From NCBI GenBank assembly GCA_009827225.1, contig WUAI01000023.1:1-52028 (forward strand): 52,028 nt of DNA, read 5' to 3'. The DNA is from Flavobacteriaceae bacterium (GTDB lineage Bacteria > Bacteroidota > Bacteroidia > Flavobacteriales > Flavobacteriaceae). The notes under the pieces are model-generated. The model was given only the letters and a program-made list of their open reading frames with translations, did not search any database and was not told the DNA's origin. This document shows positions 24,428-34,049 of the stretch, one piece after another; position 1 is the first letter of the stretch, and every line of letters starts with the position of its first letter. The position numbers and the translations under genes were made by a program.

Positions 24428-25771
24428 ATGAAACAAAGTATTAAAGATTTTATTTCAGAAGTAGAAAAATTAAACCCGAATGAACCTGAATTTATCCAGG
24501 CGGTTACCGAAGTAGCCGAGACGGTCATTCCATTTATTGAAGAAAATGAAAAGTACCAGGGCAAGAAATTGCTGGAACGAATGGTAGAACCAGAACGTAC
24601 TGTTTTGTTCCGTGTACCATGGACCGACGACAATGGTGAAGTTCATGTGAACAAGGGCTATCGAATTGAGTTCAATTCGGCGATTGGCCCTTACAAAGGA
24701 GGATTGAGATTCCACCCTACTGTGAATCTAAGCATCCTAAAGTTCCTCGGATTCGAACAAGTCTTTAAGAACAGCCTTACTACACTGCCTATGGGAGGCG
24801 GTAAGGGGGGTTCGAACTTCAACCCCAAAGGAAAAAGCGAGGCCGAAGTAATGCGCTTTTGTCAAAGTTTTATGACGGAACTTTCCAGGCATATTGGTCC
24901 GGATACCGACGTCCCTGCCGGTGATATTGGCGTGGGAGGCCGTGAAATTGGATATATGTTCGGGCAATACAAACGACTAAGAAACGAATTCACCGGAGTA
25001 CTTACCGGAAAAGGGCGTAGTTACGGAGGATCATTGATTCGTCCGGAGGCTACCGGGTATGGTAATGTATACTTCGCGCAAAATATGCTACAGACCAAAG
25101 GAGAAAGCTTCAAAGGAATGACCGTGGTCATCTCTGGTTCCGGAAATGTTGCGCAGTTCGCGGCGGAAAAAGCGATTCAACTTGGTGGTAAGGTAGTCAC
25201 TATGTCAGATTCTGGCGGGTATATTCATGATGAAGATGGTATCGACGAGGATAAACTGCAATTCATCATGCAACTAAAAAATGTGAAGCGTGGACGCATC
25301 AAGGAATATGTTGAAAAGTATCCTTCAGCCTCATTCCACGAAGGAAATCGTCCTTGGGGAGTGCCCTGTGATATCGCTTTGCCATGTGCAACACAAAACG
25401 AATTGAGCGGTGAGGAAGCAAAAACCTTAGTAGAGAATGGATGTATTTGTGTAGGAGAGGGAGCCAATATGCCTACCACTCCTGAAGCTATTGAAGTATT
25501 TCACAAAGCCAAGATCTTATTTTCACCAGGGAAGGCTTCAAATGCAGGTGGTGTGGCGACTTCAGGACTTGAAATGTCGCAAAATTCACTGCGTTTGAGT
25601 TGGACCAGGGAGGAAGTAGACGAAAGACTTCACGCTATTATGAATGATATTCATGCCGCTTGTGTAAAATATGGTAAAGATGGCGATGGTTATGTGGATT
25701 ATGTTAAAGGTGCAAACATTGCAGGTTTTGTAAAAGTTGCCGACGCCATGCTCGCTCAGGGGGTCGTTTAA
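24428..25771 (+). CDS. gdhA: NADP-type glutamate dehydrogenase (hexameric, about 50 kDa class)
   Basis: 447 residues, the standard length. Interconverts 2-oxoglutarate plus ammonium and glutamate. Conserved blocks: YKGGLRFHPTVNLS, the catalytic-Lys region LPMGGGKGGSNFNPKG, PAGDIGVGGREIGYM and the Rossmann motif SGSGNVAQFAAEKA, with VTMSDSGG following. The Ser residue after the second strand (MSDSGG) suits NADP. I chose the ATG at 24428; a GTG at 24392 would add 12 residues with no homology. Confidence 0.95.
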   Translation: MKQSIKDFISEVEKLNPNEPEFIQAVTEVAETVIPFIEENEKYQGKKLLERMVEPERTVLFRVPWTDDNGEVHVNKGYRIEFNSAIGPYKGGLRFHPTVNLSILKFLGFEQVFKNSLTTLPMGGGKGGSNFNPKGKSEAEVMRFCQSFMTELSRHIGPDTDVPAGDIGVGGREIGYMFGQYKRLRNEFTGVLTGKGRSYGGSLIRPEATGYGNVYFAQNMLQTKGESFKGMTVVISGSGNVAQFAAEKAIQLGGKVVTMSDSGGYIHDEDGIDEDKLQFIMQLKNVKRGRIKEYVEKYPSASFHEGNRPWGVPCDIALPCATQNELSGEEAKTLVENGCICVGEGANMPTTPEAIEVFHKAKILFSPGKASNAGGVATSGLEMSQNSLRLSWTREEVDERLHAIMNDIHAACVKYGKDGDGYVDYVKGANIAGFVKVADAMLAQGVV

Positions 25772-25791
25772 ACCTTGTATTAACACATTCA

Positions 25792-25819
25792 AAAGGTTGC
25801 CTTTCAGGCAGCCTTTTTT
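25792..25819 (+). terminator. gdhA terminator
   Basis: AAAGGTTGCCT and AGGCAGCCTTT pair (one G-U) around loop TTC, then a T run to 25819. Confidence 0.85.
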
Positions 25820-25887
25820 GTTTGATATCCTGCAATAAATAGTATTTTAGCGTGTTATTTAATTTGAATGTTGAGGTAATATTATAC

Positions 25888-28170
25888 ATGAGAATAATTC
25901 TATTTTCTTTATTGCTTATTATCCCATTTTTGGGATCTTCTCAGAACTTTGAAGATACCTGGACAGGATTCTTCTCATATACCTCAGTAAAAGGGGTTAC
26001 CCAGGGCAATGACAAAGTTTACGTTGCTGCAGAAAACGCAATTTTTACCTTCGACTTATTCTCCCAGGAAGTGAAAACGATTTCTTCGATCAATGGTCTT
26101 AGTGGAGAGATTATTTCGAGTATCTACTACAGTGAACTTTTTGAATTGCTGGTAATTGGTCACGAAAATGGTTTGATCGAGATCATTAAGGATGGTGAGG
26201 AGGATATCCTGTCGGTGGTAGACATCCTCGAGAAGAACTCCATTCCGCCCGACAACAAAAACATCAATGAATTCTACGAATACAATGGGAACCTATATAT
26301 CTCCACTGAATTTGGTATTTCAGTGTACGACCTGGCTGCCCTTGAATTTGGCGACACCTATTTTATCGGGAATTTCGGAACTCAAATCAATATCAATCAG
26401 GTTACAGTTCTGGAACCATACATCTATGCAGCTACTACCACAGAAGGGGTAAAGCGGGCAATGGTAGAAGATGACAACCTTATCGATTTCGAGAACTGGA
26501 CTAATATTACAACGGGAAATATCCGGGGAATAGAAACATTGGGCAACGAAGTTTATATCGCCCGAAATAATAACACAATTGCCAGATACATTGAGAGTGT
26601 AGGATTCCAACAAGTAGGAACCGTTCCCAGCACTGTGCTCGACTTCAAGACCATCAATGATCAATTGGCGATCACCACCATAGATCAAATAAGTGTTTAC
26701 GGTCCGGGATTCGTACAATTGGCCGCCGTGAATGGTTTGTTGAATTTTGACTACGAATTACAATCAGGGATCGCTTTTGGGAATAACTTTTATATGGGTA
26801 CTGCGGAAAATGGCTTGCTCATCGTTCCTTATGGCGGGAACCAGGCAAACCAGATTTTACCCGATGGGCCCATTTTAAACCGCCCTTTTTCGATAGATGC
26901 CACACCCGGCCAGTTGTGGGTGGTATTTGGTGATATAACCGTTAACTTTAATCCTTTTGGGCCTATCAGCAGACTTGGAATCAGTAACTTAAGGGATAGC
27001 ACCTGGACCAATATTCCTTATGAGGAAATTGAAGGTGCGACAGATATTGTGAACGTGACCATCAATCAGAATAATCCAAATGAGGTATATATGAGTTCCT
27101 ATATAGGGGGGCTGCTGGAGATCAATGATCAGACTCCTGTGGAATTGTTCAACCAAAATAACAGTCCGCTGGAGATTCCTTTCGAAGATCCTGCAATAGG
27201 GATCAGAATATTTGGTTCCGATTTCGATCGACAAGGCAACCTATGGTTTGTACAATCAAAATTGAACAACGGACTTATACGAAAATCACCTTCCAATCAA
27301 TTTCAGAAAGTAGATTTTAGCGATGTCCTGGACGGAGAGAACGAATTGGCCCTTACTGAATTAAAGGTGAGCCGTGAAGGTTTTGTGTTTTTTGGTACTG
27401 CGGAAAACGGCCTTGTGGGATTCAATCCCAACAATGGTATCCTCAATCGAATTGATGAAGGCCAGGGGAACGGAAATCTCTCCAACAGAAATGTTAGGGC
27501 ACTTGAATTTGACAGCCAGAACCGATTATGGATCGGTACCATTAGTGGTTTGAGAGTGCTGTTTAATGTTGGCGGATTTTTCGAGGATCTTGGTAATGTC
27601 GAGGCTCAGGAGATTATCATCCTTGACAATGGAATTCCCCAGGAACTGCTATTTGAGCAATCCATTACCGATATTGAAGTTGATGGCTCGAATAACAAAT
27701 GGATCGCCACGGCCACGTCGGGAGTTTTTTATCTTTCTCCAAATGGGCAAGAAACTCTATTGCGTTTTACCAAAGATAATTCGCCGTTACCCTCAAATAA
27801 TGTACAGGACATAGCAATCGATGAGCTGAGTGGTAGAGTTTATTTTGCCACTGTAAATGGCCTGGTCGCCTTTGAAGGAACCTCTACCGCTCCTCGTGAT
27901 AATTTGGAAAATGTATATGCCTTTCCTAATCCGGTCCGACCCGGGTTTACGGGGAATGTTACCATCGACGGGCTTACCGCGAATGCCAATGTAAAAATTA
28001 CCGATATCGAGGGGAATTTGGTATTCGAGACCACTAGCGAAGGGGGAAGCGTTTTATGGGATACTACTGCTTTTGGGAACTATCGGGTGGCATCTGGTGT
28101 CTACATGGTGATGATCACCACCGAAGATGCCCTGGAAACCAAAGTTTCCAAAATAATGATCGTACGTTAA
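25888..28170 (+). CDS. porZ: PorZ-like type IX secretion system protein (beta-propeller with T9SS sorting domain)
   Basis: 760 residues. Signal peptide MRIILFSLLLIIPFLGSSQ, then two propeller-like regions with repeated motifs of the two-component-regulator propeller type (LWIGTISGLRVL, NKWIATATSGVFYLS, RVYFATVNGLVAF), and a T9SS type A C-terminal domain from about residue 675 (VYAFPNPVRPG to KIMIVR). PorZ of Porphyromonas gingivalis has this build and length; it is part of the T9SS attachment complex that delivers A-LPS to cargo. The start at 25888 gives the signal peptide. It is one base upstream of recO, an order I recall from other flavobacteria. Confidence 0.8.
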   Translation: MRIILFSLLLIIPFLGSSQNFEDTWTGFFSYTSVKGVTQGNDKVYVAAENAIFTFDLFSQEVKTISSINGLSGEIISSIYYSELFELLVIGHENGLIEIIKDGEEDILSVVDILEKNSIPPDNKNINEFYEYNGNLYISTEFGISVYDLAALEFGDTYFIGNFGTQININQVTVLEPYIYAATTTEGVKRAMVEDDNLIDFENWTNITTGNIRGIETLGNEVYIARNNNTIARYIESVGFQQVGTVPSTVLDFKTINDQLAITTIDQISVYGPGFVQLAAVNGLLNFDYELQSGIAFGNNFYMGTAENGLLIVPYGGNQANQILPDGPILNRPFSIDATPGQLWVVFGDITVNFNPFGPISRLGISNLRDSTWTNIPYEEIEGATDIVNVTINQNNPNEVYMSSYIGGLLEINDQTPVELFNQNNSPLEIPFEDPAIGIRIFGSDFDRQGNLWFVQSKLNNGLIRKSPSNQFQKVDFSDVLDGENELALTELKVSREGFVFFGTAENGLVGFNPNNGILNRIDEGQGNGNLSNRNVRALEFDSQNRLWIGTISGLRVLFNVGGFFEDLGNVEAQEIIILDNGIPQELLFEQSITDIEVDGSNNKWIATATSGVFYLSPNGQETLLRFTKDNSPLPSNNVQDIAIDELSGRVYFATVNGLVAFEGTSTAPRDNLENVYAFPNPVRPGFTGNVTIDGLTANANVKITDIEGNLVFETTSEGGSVLWDTTAFGNYRVASGVYMVMITTEDALETKVSKIMIVR

Positions 28171-28171
28171 A

Positions 28172-28891
28172 ATGCAAGTTTCTACACGGGCATTGGTGTT
28201 TACCTCTGTAAAATATTCTGAAGCCGATTTAATCGTAAGCTGTTTTACCGAAGATTTTGGATTGAAGAGCTATTTACTTCGTGGGATCATGAAATCCAGG
28301 AAGGGAAAACTTCGTGCTTCCCTATTTCAACCGCTTACGTTGCTGCGATTGGAAGCCATTCATAAGGATAAGGGTACTTTAGAAAGAATCAAAGAAGCTA
28401 AGATCCTTTCTCCATACAAGACCTTGCATTCCGAAGTGGTGAAATCGGCATTAGTGTTGTTTATTGCTGAAATGCTCAAGAATTCCATACAGGAAGAAGA
28501 AGCCAACCCTGAACTTTTTCAATACTTGGAAACCAGTATGCTCTGGCTGGATGAAAATGATAATGCAACCCATTTTCATTTGTTATTTTTACTTCGGCTT
28601 ACGGCGTATTTAGGCTTTTATCCGGATACTTCACATATAGACAAACCCCATTTTAATTTGATCGAAGGTAATTTTGAAGCAGAAGCCTATGGCGACTACT
28701 GTGAAACCGGTGATCATGTGGAGGTCTTCAAGCAATTGTTCGGCATAGATTTTGATGCTTTAGTTACCATAAAAACCACCAAAAAACAGCGATCTCAGAT
28801 CCTTAATTTGTTATTGTTGTATTATCAATTACATTTGCAGGGCTATAAAAAACCGAAGTCGCTTTTGGTGTTGAACCAACTATTTAACTAA
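28172..28891 (+). CDS. recO: DNA repair protein RecO
   Basis: 239 residues. N-terminal OB fold begins VSTRALVFTSVKYSEADLIVSCFTEDFGLKSYLLRG; the C-terminal helical part follows, with LLFLLRLTAYLGFYPD. RecO loads RecA onto SSB-coated single strands in the RecFOR route. The zinc-binding cysteine cluster of many RecO proteins is absent, as in other Bacteroidota. Middle gene of the porZ-recO-TonB receptor operon (gaps 1 and 2 bases). Confidence 0.92.
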   Translation: MQVSTRALVFTSVKYSEADLIVSCFTEDFGLKSYLLRGIMKSRKGKLRASLFQPLTLLRLEAIHKDKGTLERIKEAKILSPYKTLHSEVVKSALVLFIAEMLKNSIQEEEANPELFQYLETSMLWLDENDNATHFHLLFLLRLTAYLGFYPDTSHIDKPHFNLIEGNFEAEAYGDYCETGDHVEVFKQLFGIDFDALVTIKTTKKQRSQILNLLLLYYQLHLQGYKKPKSLLVLNQLFN

Positions 28892-28893
28892 GC

Positions 28894-31308
28894 ATGCGGA
28901 CCCTCCTCCTTTTCCTATGTTTCATAGGATTTTCTATATATACCTACGCTCAAAAAATTCAGGTACTTAGCGCAGATAGAACTATGCCGGTATCGGGGGC
29001 AGCTGTTTACAATAGTGATAAATCCAAGAATGGTATTACCGATTTCGACGGAAATGTGGACATATCACAGTTTGCCGATGAAGAGATAATTAATTTTCAG
29101 CATATCGGCCATGTTACCTTGTCAATTTTAAAGAATGAAATCCTTGCCCAGGGAAATAAGGTGATTATGGAGGTGAACGCCAGCACATTGGATGAGATCG
29201 TATTATCTGTCGCAAAGTTCGGTCAACGCAAAAAAGATATTCCTCAGCAAATTGTGAGTGTAACCAGCGAGGATGTGGTATTCCGAAATCCGCAAACTGC
29301 TGCCGATTTACTGGAAAGTAGCGGCCAGGTGTATGTACAAAAGAGTCAGTTGGGAGGAGGAAGCCCCTTAATACGCGGATTTTCAACGAACCGTTTGTTG
29401 ATCACCGTAGACGGGGTTAGATTTAACACTGCCATTTTCAGAGGAGGGAATGTACAGAACGTAATTTCGATCGACCCATTCAGCATAGATCGTACCGAGG
29501 TAATCTTAGGGCCGGGATCGGTGGTATACGGAAGTGATGCGGTAGGTGGAGTTATGAATTTCTACACCAAGAATCCGCGATTTTCATTCGAAAAAGGACT
29601 CGACTTTTCCGGGAATGTTTTAGGGCGATATGCATCTGCGAACAATGAAAAGACAGGACATCTCGAATTAAACTTTGGGATGAAAGAATGGGCATTTTTA
29701 ACGAGTGTATCTTTTAGCGATTTTGATGATCTTAGAATGGGGAGTCACGGACCGGATGACTATTTGAGAAACGAATATGTGGAGACGATTAATGGAGTGG
29801 ATACGGTTGTGGAAAATGATGATCCATTGGTACAGCGTTTTACAGGATATGACCAGATCAATTTCATGCAAAAAATTCGCTTTGCCCCTTCGAAACAGTG
29901 GGATTTTAATCTGGGCTTATTCTACACCACTACTAGCGATTATCCCAGGTACGATCGATTGATCAGAAAAGATGAAGGGCAACTTCGTTCGGCGGAATGG
30001 TTCTATGGACCGCAGGAATGGATGAGCGGAAACTTACAGATTTCACATCAGCAGGACGGGGTGGCCATGTTTGATGATAGTAAGTTTACATTGAGCTATC
30101 AGCGTTTTAAGGAAAGCCGCAACCATAGAGATTTTGGAGCGATCACCCTTTTTGAAAGCGATGAAGAGGTAAATGCGTACAGTGCCGGGCTTGATTTTAC
30201 CAAGAAAATTGGTAAGAGTAATCTATTTTATGGAGCTGAATACGTTTATAATAAAGTAGGTAGCGAAGGAAAACAAACCGATGTTTCCAATGGGACTTCC
30301 ATTCCGGATGCTTCCCGATATCCGGATGGAGCTATTTGGCAGTCGATAGCGGCCTATGCCAGTTTCCAAAGCAAGCTTTCCGAAGAGTTATCATTTCAAG
30401 GTGGCTTGAGATATAACCATGTACTCGTGGATGCCGATTTTACTGAAAACAATAACTTTTTTGACCTTCCATTCTCAGAAGCAAATGTGGACACTGGAGC
30501 TTTAACCGGAAGTGCCGGTATAACCTGGCAACCCAACGAAGTTTTAGGATGGAGGCTTAACTTTGGTACTGCGTTCAGAGCACCAAACGTGGATGATTTA
30601 GGGAAGATTTTTGACAGTGAACCGGGCAGTGTGGTAGTCCCTAATCCTGATGTGGAGGCGGAATACGCCTATAACGGAGAATTAGGAGCCACGCTTAATT
30701 TCGACAATGTCCTGAAACTGGAGATTGCCGGATATTATACCGTCTTGAAGGATGCCCTGGTGCGAAGGGATTTTAACCTTAACGGGGAAACGATTATAGA
30801 TTACCAGGGAGAGCCAAGCAATGTACAGGCGATTAAAAATGCGGGAAGAGCAGAAGTGTATGGTTTTGAAGCCGGAATGGAATTTAATTTTTCTGAGCAA
30901 CTGAAGCTAACATCGCAGTTCAATCTAACAGACGGATTTACCCTGGAGGAAGACGGAAGTGAAGTTCCCATCAGGCATGCGGCACCCCAGTTCGGGAATA
31001 CGCATTTGCTTTACCAGTGTAAGAAATGGAAGTTCGATGCCTTTGCGGAGTACAATGGAAAATTCGATTTTGAAGATCTGGCTCCAAGTCAGCAAAACAA
31101 TGCATTTCTTTATGCACTGGATGAGAACGGTAATCCTTTTTCCCCAACCTGGTACACTTTGAATTTCGCTGCTCAATGTCAGATCACCGAGAGCCTTTTG
31201 CTCAATGCCACCCTTGAAAACATTACCGACCAACGATATCGTCCTTACGCCAGTGGAATAGCCGCTCCGGGAAGGAACCTTATCGTATCTGCCAGTTATA
31301 AGTTTTAA
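28894..31308 (+). CDS. TonB-dependent outer membrane receptor
   Basis: 804 residues: signal peptide (to about 19, TYAQ), a short carboxypeptidase-like N-terminal domain (VSGAAVYNSDKSKNGITDFDG), plug domain (GGGSPLIRGFSTNRLLITVD, TEVILGPGSVVYGSDAVGGV), and a 22-strand-type barrel ending in aromatic ASYKF. The plug resembles haem/haemoglobin-type receptors (VDGVRFNTAIFRGGN), but the ligand is not certain; no haem-uptake genes are near. Its last four bases overlap the convergent ppc stop. Confidence 0.9.
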   Translation: MRTLLLFLCFIGFSIYTYAQKIQVLSADRTMPVSGAAVYNSDKSKNGITDFDGNVDISQFADEEIINFQHIGHVTLSILKNEILAQGNKVIMEVNASTLDEIVLSVAKFGQRKKDIPQQIVSVTSEDVVFRNPQTAADLLESSGQVYVQKSQLGGGSPLIRGFSTNRLLITVDGVRFNTAIFRGGNVQNVISIDPFSIDRTEVILGPGSVVYGSDAVGGVMNFYTKNPRFSFEKGLDFSGNVLGRYASANNEKTGHLELNFGMKEWAFLTSVSFSDFDDLRMGSHGPDDYLRNEYVETINGVDTVVENDDPLVQRFTGYDQINFMQKIRFAPSKQWDFNLGLFYTTTSDYPRYDRLIRKDEGQLRSAEWFYGPQEWMSGNLQISHQQDGVAMFDDSKFTLSYQRFKESRNHRDFGAITLFESDEEVNAYSAGLDFTKKIGKSNLFYGAEYVYNKVGSEGKQTDVSNGTSIPDASRYPDGAIWQSIAAYASFQSKLSEELSFQGGLRYNHVLVDADFTENNNFFDLPFSEANVDTGALTGSAGITWQPNEVLGWRLNFGTAFRAPNVDDLGKIFDSEPGSVVVPNPDVEAEYAYNGELGATLNFDNVLKLEIAGYYTVLKDALVRRDFNLNGETIIDYQGEPSNVQAIKNAGRAEVYGFEAGMEFNFSEQLKLTSQFNLTDGFTLEEDGSEVPIRHAAPQFGNTHLLYQCKKWKFDAFAEYNGKFDFEDLAPSQQNNAFLYALDENGNPFSPTWYTLNFAAQCQITESLLLNATLENITDQRYRPYASGIAAPGRNLIVSASYKF

Positions 31309-33875
31309 GCGGAATTTCGACTTGCGTTAATATTTCCGAAGAGAGAACGGGTCACCATCTTTTCAAAAGTTTCGATCAACTTAGGATCACTACCTTCCTT
31401 TTTCAGACGATGTATTTCCCTCAACGCATATTGTTGAATCGTTAATAGGGGCAAAACGATCTTCTCACGGATATCAATCGATGCTTTCATTGCCAGGGAA
31501 TCTTCCATCAATTCTGTATACCCTGTTAGTTTTAATAGTATCGCCAGGGTTCGCTGATATTCCTCATGGATCAACGTCCAGAATTCACCGAACTCCGGGT
31601 CTTCTTTCATGTACGCCGTAAGCCCAAAGAACGATTTGGTGAGACTCATCATACTGTTTTCCAAAAGAGTTCTGAAGAAGGACGAATTTTCGTAAAGAGA
31701 TTGAATCTTGTCAAATTCACCTGCCTTCTCAAATTGCTCCATTGCGATTCCCACACCAAAGAAGCCGGGAACATTTTGTTTTAATTGGCTCCAACTTCCT
31801 ACAAATGGAATGGCCCTCAATTCACTAAATACCAACTCACTGCTCTTGCCTCGTTTGGAAGGACGGCTACCGATATTGGTTTTGGCGTAGTATTTTAAGG
31901 TGCTCATCTGTTCCAGGTAAGGAAGGAATTTGGGATGACTCTTAAAATCTTTATAGGCTTCATAGCTTAGTTCAGCCAATCTATCCATAGTGTTTCGATC
32001 TTCCGGACTCAAGCCCGAATCTTCATCACTGAATACCGCATTCTGAATTCCTGAACTCAACAATTGTTCGAGGTTATACTGACAGCTTTCGGGAGTCCCG
32101 AAGTTGGAACTGATCGTTTGACCTTGAATGGTAAGCTGAACTTCTTCATGCTCGATGGTGTTCCCCAGGGAAGCATAAAATTGATGCGTCTTACCTCCAC
32201 CTCGGGCAGGGGGTCCGCCTCGTCCATCAAAGAAAATTACTGAAACGCCATATTTGCGGGACATTTCAGTAAGGCGTTCTTTGGCCGTGAAGATGCTCCA
32301 GTTGGCCATCAAATAACCACCGTCTTTGGTTCCATCGCTGAAACCAAGCATGATCGATTGTCGGTTTCCTCTTCTTGATAAGTGTTCAGAATATGATTTG
32401 TTCGAATAAAGGGTCTCCATGACGTCGGCAGCTACCTGTAGATCGTCCACTGTTTCAAACAATGGGATCACATCTACGGTAGGGGTTTTCCAATCACACA
32501 GGCGGATCATGGCGAAAGCCTCAAGCACATTGACCACACTTCCATTGTTACTGATGATATAGCGATGACAGCCTTCTTCGCCATTCGTTTTTTGAATGGT
32601 CTTCATGGCATAGATGGATTCTATGGTTTTTTTCGAAATTTCCGAATCCAATGAAGAGGGATCGACGGTACCGCTAAGATTGCTGAGAAACTCAATCTTT
32701 TCCGCATCGCTCATGTTGGGATAATCGGCCTGAAATAAATTGGGATATGCTTCCGCAATTCCCCTAATGGCTGTGGTATGTACACGTGAATCCTGCCGAA
32801 TATCCAGTGTGGCGAAATGAGTTCCGAATAATCTTACTTTATAAATAAGATCATTCACCCGGTCCACAAATAATGACTGGTGTTGTTCAATGAGGATTTC
32901 TCTAATATTGATAAGTGTGTTCAGTATTTCTTCGGAAGAAATTGTGACTTCGTCACCTTCGGAATAGGCGTTATCGTAAAGACGTGACTCCAGTTCGGAG
33001 CTGATCCCGACCACACCTTCGAAAGTGATCCTGCGACGCAGGTTTCGAAGATCCCGGAAATAATTCTTTAATACTGTCTTTCTTAATCGATTTGCGACTT
33101 TAAGAGTAATTTCCGTAGTGACAAAAGGATTCCCATCGCGGTCTCCACCGGGCCAGAATCCCAGGTTTAGTATACGGTTTTCCAAGGGAATTTCACCAAA
33201 GATATTCCCTTGTATATAACTGTAGATCGCACTCGAAGAATGATAAAACACGTTCTCCAGGTACCAGATCAAACTTACAGCCTCGTTATAAGGAGTAGGC
33301 TTTTGTTTTTTAAAGAAGGGAGTTTTACCCAGCTGCGCCAATAATAGTTTAATCTCGTCCAGACGGTTTTCTTCGATGGCCTTAGCCAGGTCTGTTATAA
33401 TCCCAAGTACCGATCCCGGATAGAATTGCGTGGGATGTGCGGTAAGCACGGGCCTTACTTTAAATCTCTGGAGATACTCTCGCAATTCCTCCGTTTTGTT
33501 CTTAGCCTCGGCTTCTTCCTTTACCTGTCGCAAGGTACCGTGGCCATCCATATTATTGATTTGGGTGAAGGCGGCGTCCTCTATGGCATCAAACAAAACA
33601 ACCTGTCTTTCGATATATTGAATGAAACGGAACAGCAGGTTGATCTGTCGCTTAGGACCCCGGTGTTCCTGGTACTTTTTAAAGAATTCATCAACTATTT
33701 CCGTCGGATTTTTATCTTTTGCAAAGCCTTTCTCACACACACTTTGGAACAACGGCAATAACACTCCTGTATTCGAAATAGAGTCGAAAGGAAGCGTCAT
33801 GAATATACTGTTGTATATCTGGTATTTTGACAAAACATGTTGTTCGAATCGTTCAAGTTTGGTATGTCGCATCAT
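31305..33875 (-). CDS. ppc: phosphoenolpyruvate carboxylase
   Basis: 856 residues. Fixes bicarbonate onto PEP to give oxaloacetate, refilling the TCA cycle. Recognisable catalytic blocks: VLTAHPTQ (the His motif, usually HPTE or HPTT), GGDRDGNPFVT, GFSDGTKDGGYLMANW and FFDGRGGPPARGGG. The C-terminus is SRNSA in place of the usual RNTG. These departures fit the Bacteroidota lineage of the enzyme. Starts at one of two adjacent ATGs (33875, 33872). The promoter region carries a LacI-like palindrome at 33941. Confidence 0.93.
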   Translation of the reverse strand: MMRHTKLERFEQHVLSKYQIYNSIFMTLPFDSISNTGVLLPLFQSVCEKGFAKDKNPTEIVDEFFKKYQEHRGPKRQINLLFRFIQYIERQVVLFDAIEDAAFTQINNMDGHGTLRQVKEEAEAKNKTEELREYLQRFKVRPVLTAHPTQFYPGSVLGIITDLAKAIEENRLDEIKLLLAQLGKTPFFKKQKPTPYNEAVSLIWYLENVFYHSSSAIYSYIQGNIFGEIPLENRILNLGFWPGGDRDGNPFVTTEITLKVANRLRKTVLKNYFRDLRNLRRRITFEGVVGISSELESRLYDNAYSEGDEVTISSEEILNTLINIREILIEQHQSLFVDRVNDLIYKVRLFGTHFATLDIRQDSRVHTTAIRGIAEAYPNLFQADYPNMSDAEKIEFLSNLSGTVDPSSLDSEISKKTIESIYAMKTIQKTNGEEGCHRYIISNNGSVVNVLEAFAMIRLCDWKTPTVDVIPLFETVDDLQVAADVMETLYSNKSYSEHLSRRGNRQSIMLGFSDGTKDGGYLMANWSIFTAKERLTEMSRKYGVSVIFFDGRGGPPARGGGKTHQFYASLGNTIEHEEVQLTIQGQTISSNFGTPESCQYNLEQLLSSGIQNAVFSDEDSGLSPEDRNTMDRLAELSYEAYKDFKSHPKFLPYLEQMSTLKYYAKTNIGSRPSKRGKSSELVFSELRAIPFVGSWSQLKQNVPGFFGVGIAMEQFEKAGEFDKIQSLYENSSFFRTLLENSMMSLTKSFFGLTAYMKEDPEFGEFWTLIHEEYQRTLAILLKLTGYTELMEDSLAMKASIDIREKIVLPLLTIQQYALREIHRLKKEGSDPKLIETFEKMVTRSLFGNINASRNSA

Positions 33876-33891
33876 CCGTAAATTGAATCAT

Positions 33892-33899
33892 TAAAGGTA
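33892..33899 (-). promoter_or_regulatory. possible ppc -7 element
   Basis: Reads TACCTTTA leftward, one mismatch to TAnnTTTG, 16 bases before the ppc start. Confidence 0.3.
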
Positions 33900-33940
33900 A
33901 ACAAAAAACTCTGTATTATTAGTGTTTATAAGGGATGAAC

Positions 33941-33958
33941 TACGAAAACGTTTGCGTA
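33941..33958. promoter_or_regulatory. LacI/PurR-like operator between ppc and the carboxylate transporter
   Basis: TACGAAAACGTTTGCGTA, an 18-base palindrome broken only at one symmetric pair. Its inner 16 bases differ at one position from the E. coli PurR box ACGCAAACGTTTGCGT (known from memory). It lies in the 174-base divergent region and shares CGAAAACGWTTKCR with 12936 and 24227. Confidence 0.65.
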
Positions 33959-34049
33959 AATCTAATGATTTCATCTCCGATCTGACACTCATTGAACGCA
34001 AATCAAAATTTCGGTCGAATGGTTTCGAAAATTTCATTACTTCATCAAA

